A stretch of DNA of 64,000 nucleotides from an uncultured Kushneria sp. (GCF_947497025.1 NZ_CANMFC010000003.1:372001-436000); one strand, 5' to 3'; numbered from the stretch's first letter, positions 8,661 to 19,222 are shown. Translations and numbers: made by a program. The notes: generated by a model from the letters alone, not told the origin.

Positions 8661-9347
8661 ATGAATCAGAAAGTACGGGAATCCCTTTCGGCATTGATGG
8701 ACGGCGAGTGCAGCGAGTTTGAAACTCGACGTGTGCTCAAGTCGCTGTCTGAAGATGCGTCCGAAGAGGCCGATACCTGGCGTCGCTATCATCTCATGCG
8801 CAGTGTCATGCAGCGTGAAAGCGCCGTTGATGTGTCGACCGACCTGTCTGCCTCCATCCGGGCGCGTCTTGAGCAGGAGCATATGGAAGATGGCGCCGTG
8901 AGTCAGGAAACATATCGGCGTACGGTGCCGTTTTCCTTCATGGGCAGTGCTGCCATTGCCGCAGCCGTCAGCTTGATGGTCATGACTGGTGTTCAGGTAT
9001 ATCGGGCCAATACGGGTGTGGAAAGTGTACCCGGCAATGGCGGCACCAGCAGCCTGGCCTCGAGCGAAGCAAATCTCAATGGCAGCGGTGCCGTGGTCGG
9101 TGGTGACGGCGCAATGGCGTCGCTGGCGGCCTTTCGCGGGACCGGTACAGAGGGTGGTAGCGTGATGCCCATCGGTGCGCAGACGTCCTGGTTCATGGCG
9201 CCGGGCGAAGAAGATGCTGCGCGCAATGATCGCCAGCAGGCTGAAGTGCTTCAAAACTATCTGAGCCGACATGTCGAACAGGCAGGCTATCGCAGCAATG
9301 TCTGGATGGCGAACATGCAGGGGCTGGCACCTGCCAGCGGCGAGTAA
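8661..9347 (+). CDS. rseA: Sigma-E anti-sigma factor RseA/MucA
   Basis: A 228-residue single-pass membrane protein. The N-terminal cytoplasmic domain (residues 1-85, ESLSALMDGECSEFETRRVLKSL, WRRYHLMRSVMQ) matches the RseA N-domain that clamps the sigma factor. One transmembrane helix at about 93-113 follows, then a periplasmic part rich in Gly/Ser, ending with a segment (residues ~190-228) like the RseA C-domain that binds RseB. Regulated proteolysis by DegS- and RseP-type proteases is the known route of activation. The gene sits 131 bases after rpoE and 16 bases before rseB. Confidence 0.92.
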   Translation: MNQKVRESLSALMDGECSEFETRRVLKSLSEDASEEADTWRRYHLMRSVMQRESAVDVSTDLSASIRARLEQEHMEDGAVSQETYRRTVPFSFMGSAAIAAAVSLMVMTGVQVYRANTGVESVPGNGGTSSLASSEANLNGSGAVVGGDGAMASLAAFRGTGTEGGSVMPIGAQTSWFMAPGEEDAARNDRQQAEVLQNYLSRHVEQAGYRSNVWMANMQGLAPASGE

Positions 9348-9363
9348 GGCGGACCTTCAAGCA

Positions 9364-10392
9364 ATGCGACAGTGGTTTTGTGCTTCTTTGATAGGCGCTG
9401 TGCTGTTTTCTCCCTTGTCTGCCGTTCAGGCCGATACCGGTAACTCAAGGGATAATGGCAGAGCACAGATCTCCTGCAGCCAGCTGGACCAGGAGGTCGG
9501 TGACAAGGGCGCGCAGTGGTTCAGACGCAGCCTGATGGCCGAGCGCTGCCATGCCTTTCAGGCGGTGGCATTACGGCTGGGTATGGGCTCTCTTCGCACC
9601 TTCCTTTTCGAGCATCGTATCGATGATGGGCAGGAGCAGGAGCGCATCCAGTTTCTTGATGGTCCTGCTGAAACCATTGAACACAAGGGTCACTCTCCCG
9701 GGCTCTGGTGGACGAAGCGCTCGAATGGCTCTGCACATTTGGCCTCCATTGATGACACCGTTGAGCAGCTTCAGGATTATTACGATTTCAGGCTGATTGC
9801 GCGTGACGTTGTTGCTGGCCGCAAGGCCGTCGTACTTGATGTCACTCCCCGGGATGATCAGCGTTTCCCGCATCGGCTGTGGCTGGATATTGCCAGCGGT
9901 TTACCGCTTCGACAGCAGTTGCTGAATACCCAGGGCCAGGCCGTCGATACTGTACAGATCGTGCGCATCGATTCGCTGGTACGCTCCAATGACACTCTCT
10001 ATCTTCGGGAGCCTGATAGTGCAGCCATACCCGAGGCGGGTTGGCAGCCTGACTGGCTGCCGCAGGGGTTCTATCGCCAGCCGGCAACACTTGATGTCAC
10101 GCTGAACGGTGCAAGTCTTGAGCGCGAAATCTATAGCGATGGTCTGGCGACCCTGAGTCTTTTTGCAGGGCCGATCAAGGACAACACGGCACTACGTGAA
10201 GGGGTTCATCAGCTGGGCAACTTCCGCGCCGCCGCGCGTCATCTACAACACGATGGCCAGTCATGGCAGGTGATTGCCGTGGGTGCCATGCCGGCAAACG
10301 TGCTTACCCGCGTAGTCTCTCAGGTGCATCTGCAAAAGGGAGAGGCTGGCAGAAATAGTGGGCAGGCAGACAGTAGTGAAACGTCTCCCTGA
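9364..10392 (+). CDS. rseB: Sigma-E regulatory protein RseB/MucB
   Basis: A 342-residue periplasmic protein with signal peptide MRQWFCASLIGAVLFSPLSA and cleavage after AVQA near residue 23. The body has MucB/RseB features: WFRRSLMAERCHAFQAV, HRIDDGQEQERIQFLDGP at the lipoprotein-like lipid-binding fold, and a C-terminal domain with PDWLPQGFYRQ and YSDGLATLSLFAGP. RseB shields RseA from proteolysis until it senses mislocalised lipoproteins or LPS. The ATG at 9364 is preferred over longer in-frame starts inside rseA because it begins a proper signal peptide and follows GGCGGA. Confidence 0.9.
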   Translation: MRQWFCASLIGAVLFSPLSAVQADTGNSRDNGRAQISCSQLDQEVGDKGAQWFRRSLMAERCHAFQAVALRLGMGSLRTFLFEHRIDDGQEQERIQFLDGPAETIEHKGHSPGLWWTKRSNGSAHLASIDDTVEQLQDYYDFRLIARDVVAGRKAVVLDVTPRDDQRFPHRLWLDIASGLPLRQQLLNTQGQAVDTVQIVRIDSLVRSNDTLYLREPDSAAIPEAGWQPDWLPQGFYRQPATLDVTLNGASLEREIYSDGLATLSLFAGPIKDNTALREGVHQLGNFRAAARHLQHDGQSWQVIAVGAMPANVLTRVVSQVHLQKGEAGRNSGQADSSETSP

Positions 10393-10446
10393 GCGGATAA
10401 GGCATTACTGCGCCTTCTGGAATAAAGCTGGTAACCATTGAAGCAG

Positions 10447-10475
10447 GAAACTTGGCTCATCCTTAATGGTCTATA
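10447..10475 (+). promoter_or_regulatory. Candidate sigma-E (AlgU) promoter of mucD
   Basis: GAAACTT (10447-10453) resembles the sigma-E -35 GGAACTT at 6/7 positions and is followed after exactly 16 bases by TCTATA (10470-10475), similar to the -10 TCTRA. It lies about 86 bases before the mucD start in the gap after rseB. This would let RpoE drive its own protease gene in addition to read-through from the rpoE operon. No such motif was found at rpoE itself. Confidence 0.5.
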
Positions 10476-10479
10476 GGGT

Positions 10480-10507
10480 GTCACAGGACAAGTCCTTTCC
10501 CTGTGAC
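10480..10507 (+). promoter_or_regulatory. Perfect 8-bp inverted repeat in the mucD leader
   Basis: GTCACAGG (10480-10487) and CCTGTGAC (10500-10507) form a perfect 8-bp stem with a 12-base loop. It lies right after the candidate sigma-E promoter, so the mRNA would start with a hairpin; it could also be a dyad operator. There is no T-run, so it is not a normal terminator. Confidence 0.45.
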
Positions 10508-10560
10508 TGATCACTATGTCTGTTGCCGCCATAGCCAATAAGAGTATCCGGAGTCCAAAG

Positions 10561-12048
10561 ATGGCCGATCTCTCATTTAATGACCTGACCGTTACTGATG
10601 TTTCCTCCCGTCGCCCTCCTGTTTATCAATGGCAGGCCCTGGTTTTATTGATGCTGTTGATGACAGTGCTGATGGCCATGTCCTTGCCGGCCAGAGCCGT
10701 TGAGCAGAAAAATGGACTGCCTGATTTTACAGCACTGGTCAAAAGCGCTGCCCCGGCCGTGGTCAATATTTCAACGACCCGGGAGGCGGCTGCGCGGTCC
10801 GGCATGCTGTCGCCCAACCAGCAGCTGCCGGATATCTTTCGTCACTTCTTTGGTGACCAGATGCCGCCCGGATTTGGCACAATGCCCGATCAGGGGGGAA
10901 GCAGAACGCTGAGCTCACTGGGGTCCGGCTTCATCATCAGTGATGATGGCTACATTTTGACCAATGCTCACGTGATCGATGGTGCCGATACTGTCACGGT
11001 ACGGCTTAATGATCGTCGCGAGCTGAAGGCCAAAGTCATAGGCCAGGATCAGAAAACGGACATCGCCTTGATCAAGGTGGATGCCAGTGGTCTGCCCACG
11101 CTCAAGATGGGCGATTCAGACGGCCTTGAAACCGGTGAATGGGTTGCCGCCATCGGCTCTCCCTTCGGTTTCGATCACTCCGTGACGGCCGGGATCGTCA
11201 GCGCCATCAACCGTACGCTGCCGACTGACAGCTATGTTCCCTTTATCCAGACCGATGTTGCCATCAACCCGGGCAACTCCGGTGGACCGTTGTTTAATCT
11301 TGATGGTGAGGTCGTCGGCATCAATTCCCAGATATTTACGCGCAGCGGCGGCTTCATGGGCGTGTCCTTTGCCATCCCGATCAACGTCGCCATGGATATC
11401 GCCGACCAGCTCAAGGACAACGGCCACGTTGATCGCGGCTGGCTGGGTGTGGTTATTCAACCGGTTTCCGATGATCTTGCCGACTCCTTCGGTCTGGATC
11501 GTGCTCGCGGGGCCCTGATTGCCGATGTGGCTCCGGACAGCCCGGCGGCAAAATCAGGCCTGCGCTCTGGAGATATCATCCTCAAGGCCGGAGACAGCGA
11601 CATCGATACTTCCGATGCGCTGCCGCGTCTTATCGGGCGCGTCTCGCCGAATGACAGTATCGATCTGCGTGTCCAGCGTGATGGCAAGGAGCAGACGATC
11701 ACGGTCAAGGTAGGGCAGTGGCCCGACGCTGACAGCGATACCGGTGATGCCTCACAGGCCGGCAATGACAGTATTGGTCTGGCGGTCTCGGGGCTAAGTG
11801 CCGAGCAGCGCCAGCAGCTGGGCATCGATGCCGGAGTACTGATTCAGCAGGTGGCACCGGACAGCGCCGCTGCACGTGCCGGACTGCAGCCGGGTGATGT
11901 GATCGTCGAACTGGCGGGAAAATCGGTAGATTCCGTTAGTACGCTGCGCAAGCTGGTCGGTCAGCTGGATGACAAAAAGGCGGTACCCATGCGTATCAAC
12001 CGTGATGGTGCCACGCTTTTCGTTCCGCTGCGGCCGGGCTCGCGTTGA
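10561..12048 (+). CDS. mucD: Periplasmic serine protease MucD (DegP/HtrA family)
   Basis: A 495-residue HtrA protease. A long N-terminal hydrophobic segment (about 24-46, ending PARA) exports it to the periplasm. The trypsin-like domain has catalytic His137 (TNAHVID), Asp167 (KTDIAL) and Ser240 (NPGNSGGP). Two PDZ domains follow (about residues 275-380 and 395-495), each with GLRSGDII / GLQPGDVI. It degrades misfolded envelope proteins and, in Pseudomonas, restrains AlgU activation. The ATG at 10561 has CCGGAG seven bases upstream; an ATG at 10516 in the same frame lacks a ribosome site. It ends the rpoE gene group and is followed by a terminator. Confidence 0.93.
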   Translation: MADLSFNDLTVTDVSSRRPPVYQWQALVLLMLLMTVLMAMSLPARAVEQKNGLPDFTALVKSAAPAVVNISTTREAAARSGMLSPNQQLPDIFRHFFGDQMPPGFGTMPDQGGSRTLSSLGSGFIISDDGYILTNAHVIDGADTVTVRLNDRRELKAKVIGQDQKTDIALIKVDASGLPTLKMGDSDGLETGEWVAAIGSPFGFDHSVTAGIVSAINRTLPTDSYVPFIQTDVAINPGNSGGPLFNLDGEVVGINSQIFTRSGGFMGVSFAIPINVAMDIADQLKDNGHVDRGWLGVVIQPVSDDLADSFGLDRARGALIADVAPDSPAAKSGLRSGDIILKAGDSDIDTSDALPRLIGRVSPNDSIDLRVQRDGKEQTITVKVGQWPDADSDTGDASQAGNDSIGLAVSGLSAEQRQQLGIDAGVLIQQVAPDSAAARAGLQPGDVIVELAGKSVDSVSTLRKLVGQLDDKKAVPMRINRDGATLFVPLRPGSR

Positions 12049-12063
12049 TTCATTTGCCTGATC

Positions 12064-12089
12064 AAGGGGGCCCATTCGGGCTCCCTTTT
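12064..12089 (+). terminator. Terminator after mucD
   Basis: AAGGG(G)GCCC at 12064-12073 pairs with GGGC(T)CCCTT across a four-base ATTC loop and runs into TTTT. Located 16 bases after the mucD stop. Confidence 0.8.
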
Positions 12090-12160
12090 CCATTACCTTG
12101 TATGCATGCCTTTCAGGGCGTCCATCAAGGCACTGCCTATCACCTGATTCGCCAACACGC

Positions 12161-12166
12161 TACAAT
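12161..12166 (+). promoter_or_regulatory. Possible -10 box before lepA
   Basis: TACAAT (5/6 to consensus) lies 90 bases before the lepA start, after the mucD terminator, where a new promoter is required. The -35 region is poor. Confidence 0.35.
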
Positions 12167-12255
12167 GCGCCCATTTTCGGCCATGGGCAGCGCGCAGGCT
12201 TCATGCGGCGCTGATCTTTCATGGCTCACGACGCTTTAACAGGTGATCACCTCGA

Positions 12256-14073
12256 ATGACGAATGACGCAAGCAACGGGACGCTGAAACACATCCGCAAC
12301 TTCTCGATCATCGCCCATATCGACCACGGCAAGTCGACACTGGCCGATCGTATCATTCAGATTTGCGGCGGGCTGACCGAGCGCGAGCTCAAGGAGCAGG
12401 TACTCGACTCCATGGATCTTGAACGTGAGCGTGGCATCACGATCAAGGCGCAGTCGGTGACGCTGGATTACAAGGCCGACGACGGCACGGTCTATCAGCT
12501 CAACTTCATCGACACCCCCGGGCACGTCGATTTTTCCTATGAGGTATCCCGCTCACTGTATGCCTGTGAAGGGGCGCTGCTGGTCGTGGATGCCGGACAG
12601 GGTGTCGAGGCGCAGTCGGTTGCGAACTGCTACACCGCCATTGAGCAGGGTCTTGAAGTGCTCCCGGTGCTTAACAAAATGGATCTACCCCAGGCAGACC
12701 CGGACAAGGTCATCCACGAGATCGAAGAGATCATCGGCATCGAGGCCGGCAATGCTTCGCGCGTCTCGGCCAAGACCGGCATCGGCATGGAAGGCCTGCT
12801 CGAACAGCTGGTCAGTTTCATTCCGCCGCCCAGGGGAGATATCACCAAACCTGTTCAGGCACTGATCATCGACTCATGGTTCGATAACTACCAAGGCATT
12901 GTCTCGCTGGTTCGTCTTTTTGACGGAACGCTCAAAAAGGGTGACAAGATCCTGATGAAGTCCACCGGTCGCGAGTGGGATATTAACGATATCGGCATCT
13001 TTACACCGCGCCAGACCAGTACCGGCATGCTGCGTGCCGGTGAGGTGGGCTATATCGTTGCCGGGATCAAGGACATTCAGGGGGCGCCGGTGGGTGACAC
13101 CATCACTCATGCCAAAACGCCTCAGGTCGAGCGTCTGCCAGGGTTTCAAAAGGTCAAGCCGCAGGTTTACGCCGGCATGTTCCCGATCAGCTCCGATGAC
13201 TACGAGGACTTCCGTGATGCGCTTGAAAAACTGGCGCTCAACGATGCCTCGCTGGATTACATCCCCGAAAACTCGGACGCACTGGGCTTTGGTTTCCGTG
13301 TCGGGTTTCTGGGGACGCTTCATATGGAGATCGTGCAGGAGCGTCTGGAACGTGAGTACGATCTTGATCTGCTGACGACCGCGCCGACGGTGATCTATGA
13401 GCTTGCCATGGAAGATGGAGAGCTCCTGTATGTCTCCAACCCTTCCAAGCTTCCCGACATGTCGTCAGTCAACGAGATTCGTGAGCCTATCGTGCGGGCC
13501 AACATTCTGGTGCCGCAGGAGTATGTGGGTAACGTCATCAACGAATGCGTGGTACGTCGCGGCGTCCAGCTCGACATGCAGGTACTGGGCAGCCAGATGC
13601 AGCTCGTCTATGAGCTGCCGATGAGTGACGTGGTGATGGACTTCTTTGACCGATTGAAATCGGTGTCGAAAGGGTATGCTTCACTGGATTACAGTTTCGA
13701 GCGCTTTGAGGCGGCAAGGCTTGCTCGCCTGGACGTTTTGATCAACGGCGAGCGTGTTGATGCCCTGGCCACCATCGTGCATCGCGATCAGTCCCATCAC
13801 CGCGGTCGCGCTCTGGTCGACAAGATGCAGGAGATGATTCCGCGTCAAATGTTTGATGTGGCCATACAGGCCGCGCTGGGTGGTCATGTCGTGGCACGCT
13901 CCACCGTCAAGGCGTTGCGCAAGAACGTAACGGCCAAGTGCTATGGCGGCGACGTGTCGAGAAAGCGCAAGCTGCTGGACAAGCAAAAGCAGGGTAAAAA
14001 GCGCATGAAGCAGGTCGGCAAGGTTGAAATCCCGCAGGATGCCTTCCTGGCCGTACTGAAAGTCAATGATTGA
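12256..14073 (+). CDS. lepA: Elongation factor 4 (LepA), ribosome back-translocase GTPase
   Basis: A 605-residue translational GTPase. G1 AHIDHGKS at 20-27, G2 in [10 protein letters not shown]3 DTPGH, G4 NKMD and G5 SAKTG are all visible. Domain order is that of EF4: G domain, beta-barrel domain II, domain III, an EF-G-like domain V, and the special C-terminal domain rich in basic residues ([31 protein letters not shown] in part). It acts on stalled or mis-translocated ribosomes and in 30S assembly. The lepA-lepB pairing (42-base gap) is widely conserved and implies one transcript. Confidence 0.97.
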   Translation: MTNDASNGTLKHIRNFSIIAHIDHGKSTLADRIIQICGGLTERELKEQVLDSMDLERERGITIKAQSVTLDYKADDGTVYQLNFIDTPGHVDFSYEVSRSLYACEGALLVVDAGQGVEAQSVANCYTAIEQGLEVLPVLNKMDLPQADPDKVIHEIEEIIGIEAGNASRVSAKTGIGMEGLLEQLVSFIPPPRGDITKPVQALIIDSWFDNYQGIVSLVRLFDGTLKKGDKILMKSTGREWDINDIGIFTPRQTSTGMLRAGEVGYIVAGIKDIQGAPVGDTITHAKTPQVERLPGFQKVKPQVYAGMFPISSDDYEDFRDALEKLALNDASLDYIPENSDALGFGFRVGFLGTLHMEIVQERLEREYDLDLLTTAPTVIYELAMEDGELLYVSNPSKLPDMSSVNEIREPIVRANILVPQEYVGNVINECVVRRGVQLDMQVLGSQMQLVYELPMSDVVMDFFDRLKSVSKGYASLDYSFERFEAARLARLDVLINGERVDALATIVHRDQSHHRGRALVDKMQEMIPRQMFDVAIQAALGGHVVARSTVKALRKNVTAKCYGGDVSRKRKLLDKQKQGKKRMKQVGKVEIPQDAFLAVLKVND

Positions 14074-14115
14074 GCGTAGCGCAGGCTTCGCTCCCGTGAG
14101 CCGGGAAAGCACGTA

Positions 14116-14916
14116 ATGGATTTTTCACTTCTGCTGGTGGTAGCCGTCCTTGTCACCGGGGCGATCTGGCTGCTGGATATTGTTGTACTGCGTCGCAGGC
14201 GCAAGGCCTCCCCGGGGGGCAGCAGCCGACCGCCGGGAGAAGTGACCCACGACACTGCGGTGCCCGGGGGGCCAGGGGAACCCTGGTATGTGGATTATTC
14301 CAGAGCCTTTTTTCCGGTGCTTCTGGTAGTGCTGGTACTTCGCTCCTTTGTCATTGAGCCGTTCCAGATTCCGTCGCGTTCAATGGAACCGACGCTTGAT
14401 GTGGGAGATTTCATTGCCGTCAGCAAGTTCTCCTACGGCCTGCGCCTGCCGGTGATCAACACAAAGATTCTGGATATTGGCGAGCCCGAACGTGGCGATA
14501 TCATGGTGTTTCGTTTTCCGGGTGATACCTCGGTCAACTACATCAAGCGCGTGATCGGCGTGCCGGGGGATCGCATTCGCTATCAGGACAAGCAGCTTTA
14601 TATCAACGGGCAGCCGGTGCGAAAGGACCTGCTGGATGACAATAACGTTGATGATACCCAGGCGCTTTACAGGGAGTATCTCAAGGGTGCCGAGCATCAC
14701 ATTTTCAATAATCTGGATGCGCCCGGCCCGCAGATGAGTGAAGTCACCGTACCCGCCGGCCACTACTTCATGATGGGTGACAATCGCGATGACTCCAACG
14801 ATAGCCGCTACTGGGGCTTCGTGCCGGAAGAGAATATAGTGGGGCGCGCCTTTGGTGTCTGGATGCACTGGAATGGTGGCCTGCCGGACTTTACGAAGGC
14901 CAGGCTGCTGCACTAA
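14116..14916 (+). CDS. lepB: Signal peptidase I
   Basis: A 266-residue inner-membrane serine protease that removes signal peptides from exported preproteins. TM1 is at about residues 3-26, a Gly/Pro-rich cytoplasmic loop follows, TM2 at about 62-82. The catalytic Ser89 lies in PSRSMEPTL and the general-base Lys144 in YIKRVIGVPGD; MGDNRDDSNDSRYWG is box E. Length and spacing of Ser/Lys are as in gammaproteobacterial LepB, with a shorter insertion than E. coli (324 residues). It is downstream of lepA and separated from rnc by 119 bases filled with hairpins. Confidence 0.95.
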   Translation: MDFSLLLVVAVLVTGAIWLLDIVVLRRRRKASPGGSSRPPGEVTHDTAVPGGPGEPWYVDYSRAFFPVLLVVLVLRSFVIEPFQIPSRSMEPTLDVGDFIAVSKFSYGLRLPVINTKILDIGEPERGDIMVFRFPGDTSVNYIKRVIGVPGDRIRYQDKQLYINGQPVRKDLLDDNNVDDTQALYREYLKGAEHHIFNNLDAPGPQMSEVTVPAGHYFMMGDNRDDSNDSRYWGFVPEENIVGRAFGVWMHWNGGLPDFTKARLLH

Positions 14917-14995
14917 AAGGGTCTCCCTTTCTTTCCGTCAGAAGGTTCTGATGGAAAATCTTCTCTGACAGAAGCTGTCCAAGGACAGCTTCTGT
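14916..14995 (+). promoter_or_regulatory. Three consecutive hairpins between lepB and rnc
   Basis: Hairpin A: AAAGGG (14916-14921) with CCCTTT (14925-14930). Hairpin B: 12 bp, 14932-14943 with 14946-14957, one G-T pair, two-base loop. Hairpin C: 13 perfect bp, ACAGAAGCTGTCC (14968-14980) with GGACAGCTTCTGT (14983-14995). A has a T-rich tail and may attenuate. B and C lack T-runs and are long, as in RNase III processing sites. In E. coli the rnc leader is cut by RNase III for autoregulation; the same role here is inference. Confidence 0.6.
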
Positions 14996-15035
14996 TATCA
15001 TTTATGCCTGTTTCATTGAACAAAGCGACTATCTC

Positions 15036-15719
15036 GTGAGCAGTTCCCTCAATATCCTCAGCGACCGTCTCGGCTATCGTTTTGACGACAAGAGCCGGCT
15101 TGAACTTGCCCTGACGCATCGTAGCTACGGCGGTGCCAATAACGAGCGGCTCGAGTTTCTGGGCGACTCCATTGTCAACTTTGTCGTGGGTGAGGCGCTT
15201 TATGCGCGTTTTCCACAGGCACGCGAAGGGCAGCTCTCAAGGCTCAGAGCGCGGTTGGTCAAGGGTGAAACGCTGGCCGAGCTGGCCCGCGAATTCGAAC
15301 TTGGCCAGTTTCTGCGTCTTGGGTCCGGCGAGATGAAAAGCGGCGGACACCGACGCGATTCCATTCTGGCCGACGCTGTGGAAGCCATCATCGGCGCCAT
15401 CTATCTTGATAGTGACATGGTCATCGCCAGACGCTGTGTGCTGTCCTGGTATGAGGCGCGGCTGAACGCGCTCAATCTTGAGGATACCCAGAAGGACCCC
15501 AAGACCCGACTGCAGGAGTTTTTACAGTCTCGCCAGATCCCTCTGCCGCGTTATGAGGTTCTCAATATTGAAGGGGAGGCTCACGCCCAGCAGTTTACGG
15601 TCAGCTGCCATGTGGACGTGCTCAAGGCACCAACCAGTGGCACCGGTGCCAGCCGACGTCACGCCGAGCAGCAGGCGGCCGAACAGGCGCTGACACTGAT
15701 CGAGTCCGCCCGGCGATGA
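15036..15719 (+). CDS. rnc: Ribonuclease III
   Basis: A 227-residue double-strand RNA endonuclease. The nuclease signature [15 protein letters not shown] is at 37-51 with Glu40 and Asp44; the second acidic pair is Asp113/Glu116 in [16 protein letters not shown]-terminal dsRNA-binding domain covers about residues 152-225 ([33 protein letters not shown]). It processes rRNA precursors and many mRNAs. The GTG start at 15036 gives the expected N-terminus, but the ribosome site is weak. It overlaps no neighbour; era follows 75 bases later, the classical rnc-era-recO order. Confidence 0.96.
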   Translation: MSSSLNILSDRLGYRFDDKSRLELALTHRSYGGANNERLEFLGDSIVNFVVGEALYARFPQAREGQLSRLRARLVKGETLAELAREFELGQFLRLGSGEMKSGGHRRDSILADAVEAIIGAIYLDSDMVIARRCVLSWYEARLNALNLEDTQKDPKTRLQEFLQSRQIPLPRYEVLNIEGEAHAQQFTVSCHVDVLKAPTSGTGASRRHAEQQAAEQALTLIESARR

Positions 15720-15794
15720 GTTCTCGCCCTGACACGCCTGATACCTCACGCATCATATTTTCAACACCGGACACACGTTAACGTGGAGCATTTC

Positions 15795-16733
<939 letters not shown>

Positions 16734-16735
16734 TC

Positions 16736-17446
16736 ATGGAACTGCAGCCGGCGTATCTGCTGCACCGTCAGGCCTGGCGTGAAACCAGCGCACTGGCAGA
16801 CATTCTGACGCTGCGTGACGGCCGTATACGTGCCGTGGCACGCGGCGTCATGCGTCCGGGCAGTCGAACGCGCCATCGGCTTCAGCCCTTTACGCCGCTG
16901 CATTTGACCTGGCAGGGGGAAGGCGAGCTGAAGACGCTAAGAGCCATCGAATCCCAGGGGCCCGGGGCCATGCTGGCAGGGGAGGGGCTTATCTGCGGGC
17001 TTTATGCCAATGAGCTGATGACTCGTCTTTTGCCGCTATCGTTGCCGGCCGATACCCTGTTTGCCTTTTACGCCGCGCTGCTTGAGGCCTTGCCCTTTCC
17101 CGAGCGGCGGGGCGGCGCGCTCAGGCGTTTTGAGATTACGCTGCTTGAAGCGCTCGACAGTGAGCCGGTCTTTCTTGATGATCAGGACCGGCCGCTGGAG
17201 CGTGAAGGGCGCTATCTTTATAACCCTTCCCTGAAGCGATTTTACCCGGCGCCCCCGGACGGACCGGCCTTTGAAGCGCGCGCGCTGGGCTGGCTGGCTC
17301 GGGGCGACTGGGATTCCCCGGGGCTTGCCGGTACTGCGCGCGTGCTGACGCGCCAGGCGCTGGCGCCACTGCTGGGAAGTCGAGCGCTGCGGTCGCGTGA
17401 ACTGATGAATGAACTGATACGTCGCCGCCGAACCGGCGTGCACTGA
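16736..17446 (+). CDS. recO: DNA repair protein RecO
   Basis: A 236-residue protein of the RecFOR pathway, which loads RecA on SSB-coated single-stranded DNA. The N-terminal OB-fold shows [24 protein letters not shown]-like sequence split over residues 5-28, then [18 protein letters not shown] and [18 protein letters not shown]; the C-terminal helical domain has [13 protein letters not shown]. It starts two bases after the era stop, so it is coupled to era. pdxJ follows after 11 bases. Confidence 0.9.
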   Translation: MELQPAYLLHRQAWRETSALADILTLRDGRIRAVARGVMRPGSRTRHRLQPFTPLHLTWQGEGELKTLRAIESQGPGAMLAGEGLICGLYANELMTRLLPLSLPADTLFAFYAALLEALPFPERRGGALRRFEITLLEALDSEPVFLDDQDRPLEREGRYLYNPSLKRFYPAPPDGPAFEARALGWLARGDWDSPGLAGTARVLTRQALAPLLGSRALRSRELMNELIRRRRTGVH

Positions 17447-17457
17447 AGGAGAACCCC

Positions 17458-18237
17458 ATGTCCGACCAGGTTGCCAACATTCTGCCGCCCCGGATTCTGC
17501 TGGGCGTGAATGTCGACCATATTGCGACGCTGAGGCAGGCGCGTGGCACACGGTTTCCCGACCCGGTGCAGGCCGCCCTTGTCAGTGAAGAGGCCGGCGC
17601 TGACGGTATCACCATGCATCTGCGTGAAGACCGCCGCCACATTCAGGACCGCGATATCGAGCTTGCCATGCAGATGCTCAATACGCGCCTCAATCTCGAA
17701 ATGGCCGTGGTCGAGGAAATGATCGCGCTGGCCGAGCGTCTCAAGCCCGCCAATGTCTGCCTTGTGCCTGAAAAGCGCGAAGAGCTGACCACGGAAGGCG
17801 GGCTGGATGTGGTCGGTGGTGGTGATCGCATTCGCCATGCCTGCCAGCGTCTCAAGGCAGCAGGCTGTGAGGTATCGCTGTTTATCGATCCCGAGCCGGA
17901 TCAGATTCGAGCCGCCTTTGATGCCGGGGCCCCTGTCATCGAGCTGCACACCGGCGCCTGGGTGGAGGCGTCACGTCAGGACAGTGACATCGAGCTTGCC
18001 CGTATCGCCGCGGCGGCCGAAATGGCCCATACCCTTGGCATGACCGTTAACGCCGGCCACGGGCTTCACTATCACAATGTGGAAGCCATCGCGGCCATGC
18101 CCTGGTTTCATGAACTCAATATCGGCCATGCCATTGTGTCGCGTGCGGCACTGACCGGTCTTGGCGAAGCGGTTCGCGAGATGAAGCGTCTGATGGTTCA
18201 GGCGCGCACCTTCAGCACGTTCGAGCAGCCGACCTGA
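17458..18237 (+). CDS. pdxJ: Pyridoxine 5'-phosphate synthase
   Basis: A 259-residue TIM-barrel enzyme that condenses 1-deoxyxylulose 5-phosphate and 3-amino-2-oxopropyl phosphate to pyridoxine 5'-phosphate. Motifs: [17 protein letters not shown] at the N-terminus with the catalytic His, [13 protein letters not shown] (phosphate and His loop), [27 protein letters not shown] and [12 protein letters not shown] strong AAGGAG precedes the ATG. It is the last gene of the rnc-era-recO-pdxJ unit; only a small dyad overlaps the stop and a -10-like box for cysM follows. Confidence 0.97.
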   Translation: MSDQVANILPPRILLGVNVDHIATLRQARGTRFPDPVQAALVSEEAGADGITMHLREDRRHIQDRDIELAMQMLNTRLNLEMAVVEEMIALAERLKPANVCLVPEKREELTTEGGLDVVGGGDRIRHACQRLKAAGCEVSLFIDPEPDQIRAAFDAGAPVIELHTGAWVEASRQDSDIELARIAAAAEMAHTLGMTVNAGHGLHYHNVEAIAAMPWFHELNIGHAIVSRAALTGLGEAVREMKRLMVQARTFSTFEQPT

Positions 18238-18278
18238 AGACGTCGGCCCTGAAGGCACAAGCGTTAAGTGGGCCGCGC

Positions 18279-18284
18279 TATAAT
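18279..18284 (+). promoter_or_regulatory. Consensus -10 box before cysM
   Basis: A perfect TATAAT lies 40 bases before the cysM ATG in the only real gap of this region. The -35 side (CACAAG at 17 bases) is weak. Confidence 0.5.
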
Positions 18285-18323
18285 TGGCTCTTTTCTGGCA
18301 TCCCGTTGATTCTGGAGCGCTGC

Positions 18324-19220
18324 ATGGATTATCCCACAATTGAATCCACCATCGGGCTTACTCCGCTGGTGCGCCTCAAGCGCATCCAGGTGGGCAGCAA
18401 TACGCTGCTGGCCAAGCTTGAAGGCAATAACCCCGCCGGCTCGGTCAAGGACCGTCCGGCGCTGTCGATGCTTACCCAGGCTGAAGCGCGCGGTGAGATC
18501 GCCCCCGGCGACACGCTGATCGAGGCGACCTCCGGTAATACCGGGATTGCTCTGGCCATGGCGGCTGCCATCCGCGGCTATCAGATGATTCTGATCATGC
18601 CGGACAGCGCCAGCAGCGAGCGCAAGCAGGCCATGGCAGCCTACGGCGCCCGACTGATCGAGGTCACGAAGGATCAGGGCATGGAAGGGGCGCGGGATCT
18701 GGCCGATGCCATGATTGCCCGCGGTGAGGGCAAGCCGCTCAATCAGTTTGCCAACCATGACAATCCGCTGGCGCACTTTGAAACCACCGGCCCCGAGCTC
18801 TGGGAGCAGACGGGGGGCAATATCACCCACTTCGTCAGCTCGATGGGCACGACCGGTACAATCATGGGGGTGTCGCGCTATCTGAAATCGAAAAACGAGG
18901 CGATCCAGATTGTGGGGCTTCAGCCCGAGGATGGTGCCAGCATTGCCGGTATACGGCGCTGGCCCGAGGCCTATCGGCCGAGCATTTTTGAGCAGTCACG
19001 GGTCGACAGAATCATCGATATCGGCCAGCAGGAAGCCGAAGAGCACATGCGCCGCCTGGCGCGTGAAGAGGGCATTCTGGCCGGGGTCTCCTCGGGCGGT
19101 GCCCTGGCCGGCGCCCTTCGTATCGCGCGTGAAGTCGATAACGCCGTGATTGCCTTTATTGTCTGTGACCGCGGGGATCGCTATCTCTCCACCGGTCTTT
19201 ATGCCCCGGAGCAGCACTGA
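18324..19220 (+). CDS. cysM: Cysteine synthase B
   Basis: A 298-residue PLP enzyme of the OASS family making cysteine from O-acetylserine and sulfide or thiosulfate. PLP Lys42 is in NPAGSVKDRPA, the substrate loop EATSGNTGIALA near 70, the phosphate loop MGTTGTIMGVS, and GVSSGGALAGALRIA near the C-terminus. The PSVKDR-type sequence with an N-terminus MDYPTIESTIGLTPLVRLKR is CysM-like rather than CysK. The ATG at 18324 has GGAG six bases upstream. rlmD starts two bases after the stop. Confidence 0.92.
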   Translation: MDYPTIESTIGLTPLVRLKRIQVGSNTLLAKLEGNNPAGSVKDRPALSMLTQAEARGEIAPGDTLIEATSGNTGIALAMAAAIRGYQMILIMPDSASSERKQAMAAYGARLIEVTKDQGMEGARDLADAMIARGEGKPLNQFANHDNPLAHFETTGPELWEQTGGNITHFVSSMGTTGTIMGVSRYLKSKNEAIQIVGLQPEDGASIAGIRRWPEAYRPSIFEQSRVDRIIDIGQQEAEEHMRRLAREEGILAGVSSGGALAGALRIAREVDNAVIAFIVCDRGDRYLSTGLYAPEQH

Positions 19221-19222
19221 TC

